A stretch of 64,000 nt of DNA from Amorphochlora amoebiformis. Taxonomy: Eukaryota; Cercozoa; Chlorarachniophyceae. Made by a program: the position numbers and the translations under genes. Location: positions 1 to 64,000 of the forward strand of contig BAAHQB010000303.1 in the NCBI GenBank assembly GCA_054601695.1, written 5' to 3'. How positions within the stretch are numbered: the stretch's first letter is position 1; every line of letters begins with the position of its first letter. The notes below the pieces were generated by a model. The model was not told the origin of the DNA. It did no database searches and was given only the letters and a program-made list of their open reading frames with translations. Below, in pieces: positions 1-19,315 of this stretch.

Positions 1-1836
1 CTCCTAACCCTAACCCTAACCCTAACCCTAACCCTAACCCTAACCCTAACCCTAACCCTAACCCTAACCCTAACCCTAACCCTAACCCTAACCCTAACCC
101 TAACCCTAACCCTAACCCTAATCCTAACCTTAAGCCTAACCCTAACGCTAACCCTAACCCTAACCCTAACCCTAACCCTGACGGTAACTCTAATACTAAC
201 CCTAACCCTAACCCTAACCCCAAACCCTAAGCTTAACCCTAACCCTAACCCTAACCCTAACCCTAACCCTAACCCTAACCCTAACCCTAACCCTAACCCT
301 AACCCTAACCCTAACCCTAACCCTAACCCTAACCCAACCCTAACCCTAACCCTAACCCTAACCCTAACCCTAACCCTAACCCTAACCCTAACCCTAACCC
401 TAACCCTAACCCTAACCCTAACCCTAACCCTAACCCTAACCTAACCCTAACCCTAACCCTAACCCTAACCCTAACCCTAACCCTAACCCTAACCCTAACC
501 CTAACCCTAACCCTAACCCTAACCCTAACCCTAACCCTAACCCTAACCCTAACCCTAACCCTAACCCACACCCTAACCATATCCCTACATCAAACTCTAA
601 CCCTAACCCTAACCCTAACCCTAACCCTAACCCTAACCCTAACCCTAACCCTAACCCACACCCTAACCATATCCCTACATCAAACTCTAACCCTAACCCT
701 AACCCTAACCCTAACCCTAACCCACACCCTAACCCTAACCCTAACCCTAACCCTAACCCTAACCCTAACCCTAACCCTAACCCTAACCCGACACCCTAAC
801 CCTAACCCGACACCCTAACCCTAACCCGACACCCTAACCCAAACCCTAACCCGACACCCTAACCCTAACCCTAACCCGACACCCTAACCCGACACCCTAA
901 CCCTAACCCTAACCCTAACCCTAACCCGACACCCTAACCCTAACCCGACACCCTAACCCGACACCCTAACCCGACACCCTAACCCGACACCCTAACCCGA
1001 CACCCTAACCCGACACCCTAACCCGACACCCCAACCCGACACCCTAACCCGACACCCTAACCCAACACCCTAACCCGACACCCTAACCCTAACCCGACAC
1101 CCTAACCCTAACCCTAACCCTAACCCGACACCCTAACCCTAACCCTAACCCGACACCCTAACCCTAACCCTAACCCTAACCCTAACCCTAACCCTAACCC
1201 TAACCCTAACCCTAACCCTAACCCTAACCCTAACCCTAACCCTAACCCTAACCCTAACCCTAACCCCAACCCTAACCCTAACCCTAACCCTAACCCTAAC
1301 CCGACACCCTAACCCTAACCCTAACCCTAACCCTAACCCTAACCCTAACCCGACACCCTAACCCTAACCCGACACCCTAACCCGACACCCTAACCCGACA
1401 CCCTAACCCGACACCCTAACCCTAACCCGACACCCTAACCCTAACCCGACACCCTAACCCTAACCCAAACCCTAACCCTAACCCTAACCCGACACCCTAA
1501 CCCGACCCCTAACCCTAACCCGACACCCTAACCCTAACCCTAACCCGACACCCTAACCCTAACCCGACACCCTAACCCGACACCCTAACCCGACCCCCTA
1601 ACCCGACACCCTAACCCGACACCCTAACCCGACACCCTAACCCGACACCCTAACCCGACACCCTAACCCTAACCCGACACCCTAACCCGACACCCGACAC
1701 CCTAACCCGACACCCGACACCCGACACCCGACACCCGACACCCGACACCCGACACCCGACACCCGACACCCGACACCCGACACCCGACACCCTAACTAGC
1801 TAACCCTAACCCGACACCCTAACCCTAACCCTAACC
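1..1836. repeat. Chromosome-end telomeric repeat array
   Basis: The window opens with tandem CCCTAA (TTAGGG on the other strand) for about 780 bases. From about 780 to 1820 the canonical unit is mixed with a seven-base variant CCCGACA, which forms nearly pure runs at about 955-1080 and 1680-1790. The C-rich strand reads 5' to 3' from position 1, as expected for the left end of a chromosome. Degenerate units (for example at 121-230 and 570-690) are interspersed. The open reading frames across this block are repeat artefacts. Confidence 0.97.
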
Positions 1837-2346
1837 CAAAATAGCCAAGCGAGGAATCGAACCCAGCATAACGAGGTTGTTTAATACATTGATTAGTTTT
1901 CTACATCCCCATCATCCACACCAATTGTGGTCTTAGCTTTTTTTTTTTTGTGTGTGTGCCGGAGTATCCTAACTACATGTGTGCATGCATGTCAACGCAT
2001 AATTGTCCATGTATGGGCTAACATGACATTATGCGAAATAACTAATATATATATATATATATATATAATGAAAAAAAAAAGTCCGCCCAGGACTTGCAAA
2101 AAAAAAGCATGCTTGAGGTTGTCGAAGAATATCCGAAATCCTAAAGGAAAAAAAGCACAAGTCAATGTTAACCTCGGAACAACTTTAGTCAAAGGTATAT
2201 CATATTATCAGTTAAACCATATACGATTGATATATACGTATGTGACTACGTGTAAATGCATAACATGCAGGTAAATATATAACGAATATGTGTACATACA
2301 CACATACACACGTATAATATATACTCACATATATATATAGTATTAT

Positions 2347-2401
<55 letters not shown>

Positions 2402-3197
2402 ATGTACATGTGTGTGTGTGGCTACCTTTACATCGTGGTCCGACAGTCTGTGATTTTGACGACGATGAAGCCATAAAATGAATTCACTGGATCCCCGTAA
2501 AACGGGGGCAGTTACTGAGAGAATGAAAATGATGAAATTCACCGGATCCCATGTAAACAGGTCGGTTACTCAAGGATTAACAAACATTCACCGAATCCCT
2601 GTCGAAACAAGTGCGGGTACTAAGGGAGGTATGAACTAGTAGAATCGAAGATGCAATATTTGGAGGCCAAGTGTCGACGGTTTCGGATTCGCGAGTCTCC
2701 CAGCGCAAGTGCTTGTGCGTGCGTTTGTGGGTGTAATGCATATGCTGCGTAATACAATCGTGCACGCGAATGTGGATTAGTGGATATGTGCTCCGACACA
2801 CGTGTGAGGGCAACCACGGAAAACCCATTATGGGAAAAAACCGTGCATCACGGACAAAACCATTATGGGGAAAAACCGTGCATCTATTATTTATTGTTAA
2901 CTACAAAGGGGAGGGATATGAATCCTAGACTAAAAAAATGCCTGGGCGGGCAAAAGAAAAAAAACCTTACACTTCGCCGATGCCTGGAACATACACAGGA
3001 AGAGACAGCTAGAGAAAGAAAGAGAGAAAGAGAAACAGAGGGAGGGAAAAAGAAAAGAGAGAGACAGGGAGAAAGAAAAGAGAGAGAGAGAGAGAATAAA
3101 TAGCACAGGAGAGGGTAAGAAACGACGTAAGTCAAACACATTCAAATCGTAAATCTACTTTACACACACAAACATATATATTTATATATATTATATG

Positions 3198-3236
<39 letters not shown>

Positions 3237-3313
3237 GTATGTCTATATATATATATATATATAATATACATATATATATATATATATGTATATATATGTA
3301 TATACATATATAT

Positions 3314-3359
<46 letters not shown>

Positions 3360-3400
3360 CCGAACGTACAACGACGAATGGCGATCTCCCGTTGAAGGTA
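1837..3400. repeat. Subtelomeric non-coding DNA with short direct repeats
   Basis: No gene is supported. At about 2465-2640 a roughly 65-base motif (CACTGGATCCC, then CAGTTACT and similar) occurs three times in diverged form. At 2812-2885 a 35-base motif containing ACCATTATGGG and AAACCGTGCATC is present twice. A purine-rich GA tract lies at about 3000-3100, and (TA)n blocks at 2370-2395 and 3195-3350. Just inside the telomere, 1843-1872 holds a tRNA T-arm-like element on the minus strand. Confidence 0.6.
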
Positions 3401-3690
3401 TCTTGATTATACCAACACCAACACACTCAATCACACATACATACACACACACCAACAACCTACATTATACCAACACCAACACACTCAATCACACATACAT
3501 ATGCACCAAGAAACAAGCTATCCTCATTATACCAACACCAACACACTCAATCACACATGCGTGCACACACACCAACAAGCTATCTTGATTATACCAACAC
3601 CAACACACTCAATCACACATACACACACACCAACAACACCAACACACTCAATCACACATGCATGCACACACACCAACAAGGTAAACACAC
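3400..3690. repeat. Minisatellite of about 55-60 bases
   Basis: Five diverged copies of a unit containing TATACCAACACCAACACACT, then CAATCACACATRC and CACACACCAACAAGC. The units differ in length, so array frames are broken and the small reading frames over it are not coding. It borders the first copy of the subtelomeric repeat family. Confidence 0.8.
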
Positions 3691-3769
3691 ATACATCCAT
3701 TCAAAAACATAAACACATATATACATACATACATACCCACATATATGCACACAAACATACAAACCCAGT

Positions 3770-5612
<1,843 letters not shown>

Positions 5613-5749
5613 GCAGAACAAGATGCAGATGCAGATGCAGATGCAGATGCAGATGCAGATGATGCAGTGTACGAGGTAACCACTCCCACTCTAGTAACAC
5701 GTTACCTGACATTGGACCAAAATTAAACACACTCAATATCTTGTATAAA

Positions 5750-6263
<514 letters not shown>

Positions 6264-6506
6264 GTCAGCGTAGCAGCGGTAGTTGTCCGATTGACTGTTG
6301 TCCGTTTGGATTATGACGAATTTTTATTGATAACTTTTGCGCGGTAGTCGGATACTTCTTTTCTTCTTTTCTTCCTCCGGAACCGTATGGGTTCCGAGAA
6401 TTTCCTGGGTTCCGAGTATTGTGCTACTACTCATATACTGTAAGGAACTGACGGTAGTCTAGCCAGCAGCCTCGTAGTTAACTAGTTATAGGTTCAGGTG
6501 TACGTT

Positions 6507-6510
<4 letters not shown>
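6264..6510 (+). repeat. Short dispersed repeat (SINE-like), copy 1
   Basis: A roughly 245-base sequence flanked on both sides by (TA)n. An inverted, diverged copy lies at about 34915-35200. Shared landmarks include GGATTATGACGAA, TCGGATACTTC, CCGGAACCGTATGGGTTC and GGAACTGACGGTAGTCTAGC. The second copy retains a tRNA-like stretch at one end (GAGTTCGATTC read on the minus strand, close to a pol III B box), so a tRNA-derived SINE is the simplest reading. I see no open reading frame and no clear poly(A) tail. Insertion into TA repeats hides any target-site duplication. Confidence 0.65.
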
Positions 6511-6560
<50 letters not shown>

Positions 6561-6573
6561 GTATATGTATGAA

Positions 6574-6647
<74 letters not shown>

Positions 6648-6654
6648 GTATGAA

Positions 6655-6691
<37 letters not shown>

Positions 6692-7325
6692 TCTCTCTCT
6701 CGCTCTCTCTCTCTTTCGCTCTCGCTCTCTCTCTCTCTCTCTCTTTCTCTCGCTCTGCCTCTCGCTCTGCCTCTCGGTCTGCCTCTCACTCTCTCTTCGC
6801 TCTCTCTCTCTAGCTCTCTCATATATGCGTATATATATATATATATGTGTACATAATTATTACATATATATGTATATATATATTTATATATAATATGCAC
6901 ACACACACACACACATGTGATTATATAGATATATTTTACAATATACGTGTAATTTGGTATACGTAAGACATATGTATTAAATTGTAGATGTTACGAGTTG
7001 TACCTTCCAGAGACATACGCGGTAAGGTTTGGATTTCGACTTGGCTCCCTCTGCCTTTGGCTTTGGCTTTGGCTTTGGGTTTGGGTTTGCGTTGTGTTTG
7101 TTCTAGAAAGGCAAAGGAACTTAGTAAAGAATATCAAGCATTCAAATGAGGTTTATGTGTCATTGGACTCAAGGATGGTATCACTATAAGGTTGCTGTAC
7201 GAGGGCTAGCACTAGCTAATGGGACACGTGTATACGAGCTTAGAGTTTGTGTTCATATGTGTGTGTGTGTACATGTGTATTTGTGTGTTTGTGTTTGTGT
7301 GTGTATATTCGTGTGTGTGCAGTAA
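6511..7325. repeat. (TA)n, CT-rich and GT-rich simple sequence
   Basis: (TA)n with repeated TATGAAAATAATA interruptions to 6688, then a CTCT-rich tract (6690-6815). (TA)n and CA runs follow to about 6915, then about 400 bases of mixed sequence with a TTTGGC array (7055-7090) and a GT-rich patch (7255-7320). No gene is supported; the last part may be 3' flank of the minus-strand gene that ends at 7326. Confidence 0.6.
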
Positions 7326-9831
<2,506 letters not shown>

Positions 9832-10644
9832 GTGTACAAAACGCTACCCGCATAAATAGGCCTGAGAGTTGTTAAAACCGACGCCGGCGACGTATTAATT
9901 TGGAAACGGGTATATATACGTTCTAGACGTTGGGAGAGACTTGGGGAGTTTCGCCAACATATGACCGGGCCGCGGGCCAGCGGCTATGTTGTTCCACGGC
10001 TACATGCGGTGGTATTACTGACAACATTAGTGCTCGCATGCACTCGATCCATTCTATTAGGCTAGTCTAGTGGGCGAGGCCTGGAAAGGTCTAGTGTAGG
10101 TAAATCTTGCTGGATCTTGGGCAACTGGAGGTACAGCTTAATATTCCGATGGGAAAAGGCTCCAACCCACTAGCGTACTCGACCACCGACATTTAGTTGA
10201 ATTCAAACGAGAATCGCATCCATGTGGTATTCTGGCCTAATAGTACCATTAGGGTCTACAGGTGTTTAGATGAAAGGCGATGTAATTGGTCCAGGTTGTC
10301 ATAGTGCGGTCTCGCTACTACGCTACCTTAGCGCGTTCCCGAATTTCCAATTCATCATCATTTAAGATTTTAAATCAAAACAGTGGAGCCACAGGAGCCG
10401 CCCTAGGCCATGGGAGACCATACACCCACCAAATACAACTAAACAGTTTTGAAGACAGTATTCCATTGATAGGCTTCTTTTGTGTATCCTGGAATCTCCC
10501 CTCCCACGTCTTACTCTCGCATTATCCGACTCACTCAGAGAATGTGCGATATCGAGAGATGATGAAATGACCAACAACAGACAACACTAACCTATTTCAT
10601 ACACTCAGAAACCGAATTGTGCTGCGACTATGATTGTAAGTATA

Positions 10645-10724
<80 letters not shown>

Positions 10725-11440
10725 TATATATATATATATATATATAATATATATATAAATATGTCCAGTACATATATATTCACCTCCATTGAGGTCTCCA
10801 TCGCAAACTTGTGAGCCTGCCTGTTACAACTCGATGAGTCCATCATATAAACCATCGTTCACAGCTGCTCTGTCTGCCTCTCTCTCTCTCTCTCTTTCTG
10901 TCCATACCTATTTTCTTCAGCGGTATTGTCTGGAGGTCGTTGGGTTGATCGATGGGCTGTTGTTGGGTTGACCTGAAGGGCTGTTGTTTTGTTCAGCAAA
11001 CAGAAACGACGCTCACAGCTTTGTTCTAATAGAAGCTCGTGCTTCACATCCCAGAAAGCCCTCGGAGCGTTTGTTGTGATTGTGGTGGTATTTGAGACTC
11101 TAAACTGTTGGTGTGGAAGCGGATGACAGACGCGTGAGCCTAGGCTTTGCAGGAAACCTACCATACCTTGCTTCTAATCGAATCAATGCACTCGCATCCT
11201 CGTATCAACCATCTTTCCCGCTGCCGCGCGAATGCTTGGACAAGTCTCAACACCCCAAATCTTTTAATGTGGCCGAAATTTTATATTATTCAAATTTAAG
11301 TCGTGAGAGCATAAATTTAATGAGGTCCTGTTAACGGGCCAAAATTTATGTAGGGAGTAGATGATGAATGAGCTTATGACTGGCAGTCAATGCATGTACT
11401 ACTTACTCATGTACTACCTACCCTCCTTATCACTGCTGCG
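9832..11440. other. Intergenic, no supported gene
   Basis: Mixed-composition DNA upstream of the gene starting at 9831, so its proximal part should contain that gene's promoter and 5' UTR. A (TA)n block lies at 10649-10765. Small reading frames at 10286-10570, 10859-11164 and 11113-11334 have no splice context, family motif or neighbouring exons that would support them. Confidence 0.5.
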
Positions 11441-11825
11441 AATTCGCTAGGCTAATCACTTTGAATACAATATACTGTCACTACGACTGCTACTTACTCT
11501 TGTGCTAAATTTATATAGGCTCGACTTTGTATACAATATACTTCACTACGACTGCTACTCATGCGCTATATAGGCTCATGACTTTGTACACAATAGACTG
11601 TCAATACGACTGCTACTCATGCGCTAGGCTCATGACTTTACATACAATATACTGTCACTACGGCTGCTACTCATTGTATAAAATATACTGTCACTACGAC
11701 TGCTACTCATGTATGTGATAGGCTCATGAGTTTGTATACAATATACTGTCACTAAGACTGGTAGTCATGTAGTAGGCTCATGACTTTGTATGTAATATAC
11801 TGTCACTCTCTTAGTAATCAGTTGG
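11440..11825. repeat. Minisatellite of about 55-60 bases
   Basis: Six or more diverged copies of a unit with ATACAATATACTGTCACTAC, then GACTGCTACTCATG and TAGGCTCATGACTTTG. Unit length varies by deletion of parts of the motif. No coding potential is apparent. Confidence 0.8.
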
Positions 11826-13130
11826 TATGTATAAAAGTACGTTTAGCAATTTGTTATGAAGTGAATAGTATGATTTGAGTAGCATGCTTGCATTGACCTT
11901 CAATCCAGTCAATGGGTAGTCACATTCATGCACATTGAAATCACTCATGATCATCTAGATCGATCAAAAGTCTATAGCTAGTGCACTTACACTAGTACAA
12001 TTGCCGAAATCGTCGAGAATCTAGAGAAAGGCGAAAATGTCCCGATCAGAACGATGCTGGGTCTAGTCTAGTAGTGGGTTGGGGTTAGCAAGAATCCCAG
12101 AATTTTACAATATTTTCTTTGACGTCCCAAAATTTTACAATATTTTCTTTGACACTGTGAGCATCAGCTCCTAAATTCTGGCCTGAGTGGTTACCGAGTC
12201 ATGATCTAAATGATGATCTAGTATCATTTGATTGATAAACTGGATAAATTGTCTAGTATGTCAGATTCATGCGCTCTTAATTAGAATTACCTGACTCATC
12301 ATCAATTGGGAGAAACATCTGTGACACAGTGTGGCTGTAGGCTATAGCTAAGACTGGCCTAAGAGTATAAGACCGTTCTAACCCTAACCCTAAGTCTAGT
12401 AAGTTCCTACTAACCCTAGACCTTAATTACCCAAACCCTAGCCCTAACGTCTACAACGTAGCTAACTCTAGTAACTGGCCAAGTTACCCTAGGGCTACTC
12501 TAGTACTAGGACTAGGACCCCACTAGCCCCAACCCTAATTGTCTAAACTATAACCCTTCAAGACGAGATGTAGTAGATATACAAAATATATTACTTACAT
12601 TTATAAATCATGACATTTTAGATATTTGTGCATTGTTAACATCTAGATATACACCACCACTCTATTTGAGAAAAACTGAATGTGGTGGCTAGTTGAAGTA
12701 GTCCGATAGTCTACAACATGTATGTATGAGAGTTCGTAGTAGTACATGAGAGTTTTATGATGGAGTACAGTACCGTACTAACTATTGCCACCATTCGCAC
12801 CAGGCTAGCAGTTAAGAGCACAGTACTCTGATGACTGGGTAGTGACCACAAACTCAGTTCTCCGGCCATAAAGAATAAATACTCAGTGCTACTTAGACTA
12901 CATGTACTCGACGCACAGCTGTATAGTCTAGAATGACTCTAGATAGTCTAGTAGTGTACTGAGTGTAGGTAGGTATAGAATAGATCGATACAAAAGTTTT
13001 CAATGATAAACTCCAATTGCAGGGCCTGTAACAGACTGAAAATTTAAATACCTACCCGATGATACTACGTCAACTACCTATAATACGAATCTCTCATGTA
13101 CAATACTCAACAATACTCAACACATCACTA
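11826..13130. other. Intergenic with degenerate telomeric patches
   Basis: No gene is supported. Scattered CCCTAA-like units occur at 12378-12545 (CTAACCCTAACCCTAAGTC and diverged neighbours). A 29-base direct repeat around CCCAGAATTTTACAATATTT lies at 12091-12150. Short CTAG-rich sequence is common, giving an unusual density of the CTAG tetramer through 11900-13100. Confidence 0.5.
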
Positions 13131-13287
13131 GACCCTATATATATAATTACATTTATACATAATATATATATATATATGTTCATATATATATATATATATA
13201 TATATGTATATTATATATATATATGTAGGTATATATCATGTAATATATGTATATATACATTATTATACAATATAATATATGTATATG

Positions 13288-13318
<31 letters not shown>

Positions 13319-13391
13319 GTATATGTATTTCTATACAAATATAATATTATACATATATATTTCTATACAAATATAATATTATATATATCTG

Positions 13392-13446
<55 letters not shown>

Positions 13447-13545
13447 TTATATATATATATATACAAACATATATATATATTTATATATATATATATTATA
13501 TAATATATAATTAAATTATATATACTATGATATTTATACATATAT

Positions 13546-13590
<45 letters not shown>

Positions 13591-13829
13591 CATATATATA
13601 TATCTATATATATTATATTTGTATTTTTTTATACATATAGATGTATATATTTATATATATATATATTATATATATATATATATATAGTGTGTGATTAGGG
13701 TTAGAGTTAGGGTTCAGGTAATGGCCAGGGTCAGAGGTAAGGTTTGGGTTAGGGTTAGGGTTAGGGCGTTGGGCTACGGTTACGGTTAGGGTTATATATA
13801 AGTGTATATACATAAATGTATATAACACA

Positions 13830-13868
<39 letters not shown>

Positions 13869-13911
13869 TTTATAGTATATATATTATATATATCTATATT
13901 ATATCTATATT

Positions 13912-13948
<37 letters not shown>

Positions 13949-14015
13949 GTTATATGTGTATGTAGTATGTACATGTATATATGTATCTGTATAATTGTAT
14001 ATCATAACGTACATG

Positions 14016-14056
<41 letters not shown>

Positions 14057-14265
14057 TATATATATGCAATATGTACATATATATACATGTACATGTATAT
14101 TTATACCGTATGATAGTGATACATTATTATATATACACTGTATATGTCACCGTATATACGTGTATATACATATATCGTATATAATATACATATATACAAA
14201 TATATTCTACTACTATAATACTAGAATCATGATATACATATATATATATATATAATTATATGGCA
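13131..14265. repeat. (TA)n blocks around an interstitial telomeric patch
   Basis: (TA)n dominates 13131-13688 and 13796-14265. Between them, 13690-13795 is a degenerate TTAGGG array in the G-rich orientation on the plus strand, opposite to the chromosome end. The remaining 14266-14868 is mixed sequence and probably 3' flank of the minus-strand C53 gene. Confidence 0.85.
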
Positions 14266-14868
14266 TACATACATACACTATGTGATATCAGTATATACAA
14301 ACAATATTAGTTTAATATCATTATACTATGTCTGACTACATGTAGACGGAGTACGTGAACTCTACTATTCACACTATTAGACTACTCACTCTAGGGGTCT
14401 TTTCTCTAGGTTATCCAGATCTATGAATTTCTAGTATATGAGTAAGCTAATCTGAACTGTGCTCGTGTATATACGTAGCTCCTGCAGTCCAATGAATGAT
14501 ATACTAGATATACTCGGCTAGATCTAGTGGATCACAATTATCATCAGACAAAGCTGGTGATCGTACGGTTTTCAACGGTACTATTTGTGACGATTTCTGA
14601 GATCGAGTTTAGTCACTTCAAGACTCACTTGTACCACTGCGTTCTATGGTCTAGTAGTGTCGAGTGTCCAGGGCGGTATTTCATTCATCAGTCTAGTTAG
14701 CGCTAGTAGTAATTACTAATTAGAATTATTAGATCGAGTTTATACCGTGATTGAGTATGTAGTATCTACGGTCAGGTTGTAACTTGACATTCATCACTGA
14801 TATCGGTTTGATCGATGATGTACCTAAAGTACCACTAGTAGTCTAGTACCAGTACCATCCCCGTTTGT

Positions 14869-16386
14869 CTAGAGTTTGTTGACCTCGCCGATAATTTGAA
14901 GTCCTTTAGCTTCGGGAAACATTGCGCTCAGGCTTGTTTCCAGCTGATTTTGGATCTGTTTGCAGCTTTTCACAGCTCGATCGAGGGTCTTGGTCGTTTG
15001 GGAAACTTGATTGCGGATGTTGACCTGGCGGTGCAGTAAGTTGTTGACGGATTTGAGGGTGGTTGAGGCGTTACGATTGATGGAGAGGATGGACTGGGTA
15101 AGTCTATCTAAGTACCGGTCGCTAGCCCTGATCTGGAGCATGCGCTGTATCGTGGGTGCGCACATAGCGTCGAGGGCTTGTTGGACATCGTCCAGCTGCT
15201 TTTTGATTGCCACTGCATTACAGCGCTTGGCAAGGGAGAGGGATGGCAGCCTCGAGTACTTGGTAGCCGCGATTGGATCGCCATCGTCTAGCTCCTTGGC
15301 TCTCTGTCGGAGGAAACTCTTCAGCTCTAGTAGATCGTCCATCACCTGCGCTCTAAGACGATTCCGCTCGAGCAGATGTGGGGGCTTGGATTGCGGAAGA
15401 CTGTCCGGACCACTTTCCTTCCGTTCCTTAGCGTCAGGGCCTTGTACCTTGGGATCTGAAGTTTCTTCTCCTAAGACTGATATTTCCCACTCGATGGTCG
15501 CCGCAGCAGCGCCTCCCTCGCCCTCCACACTCCCGCGCTCGCCTTTGCTCTCGCCCCCATCCCCGTCTTCTATTTCAAAATCCCACGCAATCTTATGGAC
15601 CTCTGACTGATCTCCAGCCTCGCCTTGGCCCCTACGATGGGATCCCCCCCCTTCCTCCTCGACCTCGATACCCCAATCGATGCTCGCCCCCACCCTCGGG
15701 TCTTCCTCACTGGATTCTGGTCGGGAGACCGTAGCATTCACAGCTACCGGGGACGCGTTGACCAACGCCCACCCATTTTCAACGTGCTCAAGGTTAGACT
15801 TAGGGTCGTACGCCTCGGCTGCTCGCACGGCGAGCAAACCAGGAAGCGAGCAGACGATGCTCTTGGTAGCCTTAATGCCTTTGCCAGTTTTCAAGTCCTT
15901 GCTGTGCTTTGTGTCCTTGCCCACATTCTCGTCATTGGTGCTGTCTGTGGCGTGCTTGCAGTCGTCCTTGCTATTGTCCTCAAACGAGTTAAGAAAAGTC
16001 ACATAGTCTTGATAAAGATCCGAAGCCTCTCGGATGGCATCGGACCGCACGAGTTTCGCGAACTTCTCTAGCTCCTCAGGAAGCTGCGTTGTTAAGCCCT
16101 TCACCTCCGATCGTACGTTCTCACCTAGGATTCCGACCTCGGCGCACTTGGCATGAAACTTCGACCTCCATTCCTTTGCATCAAGCTTTCGGTCGTGAAT
16201 CTTGCGCGATAGGTCCGAGATCTGCTTGCCATACTCGACGAGCTGCTTCTTCAGTCGAGGAATCTCGTACTTACACCGTTGTCCAAGCCCTCGCCCGCAC
16301 TCAGCGATCCACATATTGTCCGCAACGTAACTGTAATGGGGTGGGGTTTCAGTCTACGCATATCAACATATTCTTGTATTTGAATG

Positions 16387-16437
<51 letters not shown>

Positions 16438-16784
16438 ATATCTAAATACATAAATGTATATATATATATATATTCATATGTATATATATATATATATATA
16501 TTCATATATATATATATATATATATGTACGTGTATATATATATACATACATAAAATACATATATACATATATGTATATGTATATATATATATATACATTA
16601 TATACATACACACACAAATACATATATTATGTGTATATATATATATATGTATAATATACATATGTATATATATGTGTATGTATATATGTATATATACATA
16701 TATAATATATATATATATATATGTAATATATATATGTATATGTATATATATATGTATATATGTATATGTGTATTAAGTGTACAT

Positions 16785-16824
<40 letters not shown>

Positions 16825-16858
16825 ACACATATATATTTATTATTTATAACGCACACAA

Positions 16859-16889
<31 letters not shown>

Positions 16890-17118
16890 CATACATACAT
16901 ATATATATATATATACACATATATATGTATATATATATATCATATAATATATATATATATATATGTATAATTATAAAACATGTATACAAACACACACAGA
17001 ACACGTGTATATATTTGCATATATACCTGTATATATACGTACATATAATTATATGTATGTATATATATATGTATAATATATATGTGTATATACTTATTTT
17101 TTTAAACATTATGTGTAT

Positions 17119-17152
<34 letters not shown>

Positions 17153-17801
17153 TGTATGTATAATATTAATATAAATATTTATGTATATGTAGATGCAATA
17201 TACACACAAACACACAACTATAATATACACATACACTCACACACACACATAACTATAATATACACATACACTGACACATACACACACACACACACATTAC
17301 TACGCACACACATATCCCCAAGTACACACATAAGAACGCATACACACACACAGAAACACACACTCACGAACTCACGCACACCCACAAGTACACACACACA
17401 AAGTGCACACACACAAAGTACACACAAGAACGCATGCACACACACACACTCACACACGCACACGCACACACCCACACACACACACACACACACGCAAGTA
17501 CACACATATAAGAAAGAATACACACACACACACACTCACACACACACACTCTCACACACAAGTACACACTCACACAAGTACACACATAAGAACGCATACA
17601 CAAAACACACACACACACACTCACTCACGCACACAAACGGAATATTCTATCTCACCAAAACGAAACATATGTGTAAATAATTGTGTATGTACACACACCA
17701 TATGTATAAATAAAAATGTATGTGTACTTATATATAAATATATATAATTTGTATACATTGCTTTATAGTAAGTTATATATATATATATATATATTATGTA
17801 C

Positions 17802-17839
<38 letters not shown>

Positions 17840-18017
17840 TGTGTAGATATGATATGAACATACACATAGAAGTATACACATACATATACATATATACATA
17901 TATACATATATAAATTTAAATATACATATGTTTATATATGTATATAGATATTAGATATATTTATACATATATATATATATATATATAGATATGATACGAA
18001 CATAATATATATAACAT

Positions 18018-18050
<33 letters not shown>

Positions 18051-18136
18051 GAATATATATATATATACATACATACATATATATATATATATGTAATATA
18101 TATATAGTAATTAAAATAATATATATATATATAGAA

Positions 18137-18180
<44 letters not shown>

Positions 18181-18197
18181 ATATAAGTATATATGTA

Positions 18198-18244
<47 letters not shown>

Positions 18245-18270
18245 TTATGTGTATATGTATATTATATATG

Positions 18271-18337
<67 letters not shown>

Positions 18338-18406
18338 ATATATAGATATACAATATTATAATATATATATATATACATATATATATACATATATATATAT
18401 ATAGTA

Positions 18407-18444
<38 letters not shown>

Positions 18445-18456
18445 ATATATATACAT

Positions 18457-18496
<40 letters not shown>

Positions 18497-18610
18497 ATAT
18501 GTATTATATTGAGATAGTAAACATATTTATATATATATATGTATATATATATATATAGATATGTTATATATCTATATATATTTATATATATGTAATAAAA
18601 ATATACGTTC

Positions 18611-18645
<35 letters not shown>

Positions 18646-18774
18646 GATATGTTATACATCTATATATATTTATATATATGTAATAAAAATATACGTTCAT
18701 ATATATATATATATACATATATCTATATATATATATATATATATATATAAATATTATATGAATATATATGTATG

Positions 18775-18819
<45 letters not shown>

Positions 18820-18843
18820 TATATATATATATATATATGTATC

Positions 18844-18880
<37 letters not shown>

Positions 18881-19258
18881 AATATAAATATATTCATGCG
18901 TGTATATACATATATATTATATAATGATATATGTATATACATGTATATATATATATATATATATAATATATATATATAAATATTAATCTATATACATATA
19001 CATAGGAATGGTTTTAGTATTTGTGAGTTACGATTGTCGAATGTTATCCCAGTGTATGATTTGATCGCTGGTATATGCACCGAAAAAACTCTTGATAGCT
19101 TTGCCTGACTTATCACACAGAACATCATACACATGCACATGCACATGCCCATGTACATGCACATGCACATGCGCATGCAGTATATTGTGTACATGTAAAT
19201 ATCTATGTATAAGTATCCCATAACTTGTTGTGTTCACCCTGAGTATATTGTGTTAATG

Positions 19259-19315
<57 letters not shown>

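Noticed and set aside
329-580. Reading frame of 83 residues in the telomere
   Set aside because: It is a direct translation of the telomeric hexamer (VR/LG dipeptides) with no start context.
17403-17747. HTHTHT and CVCVCV frames
   Set aside because: CA/TG microsatellite in the C53 intron.
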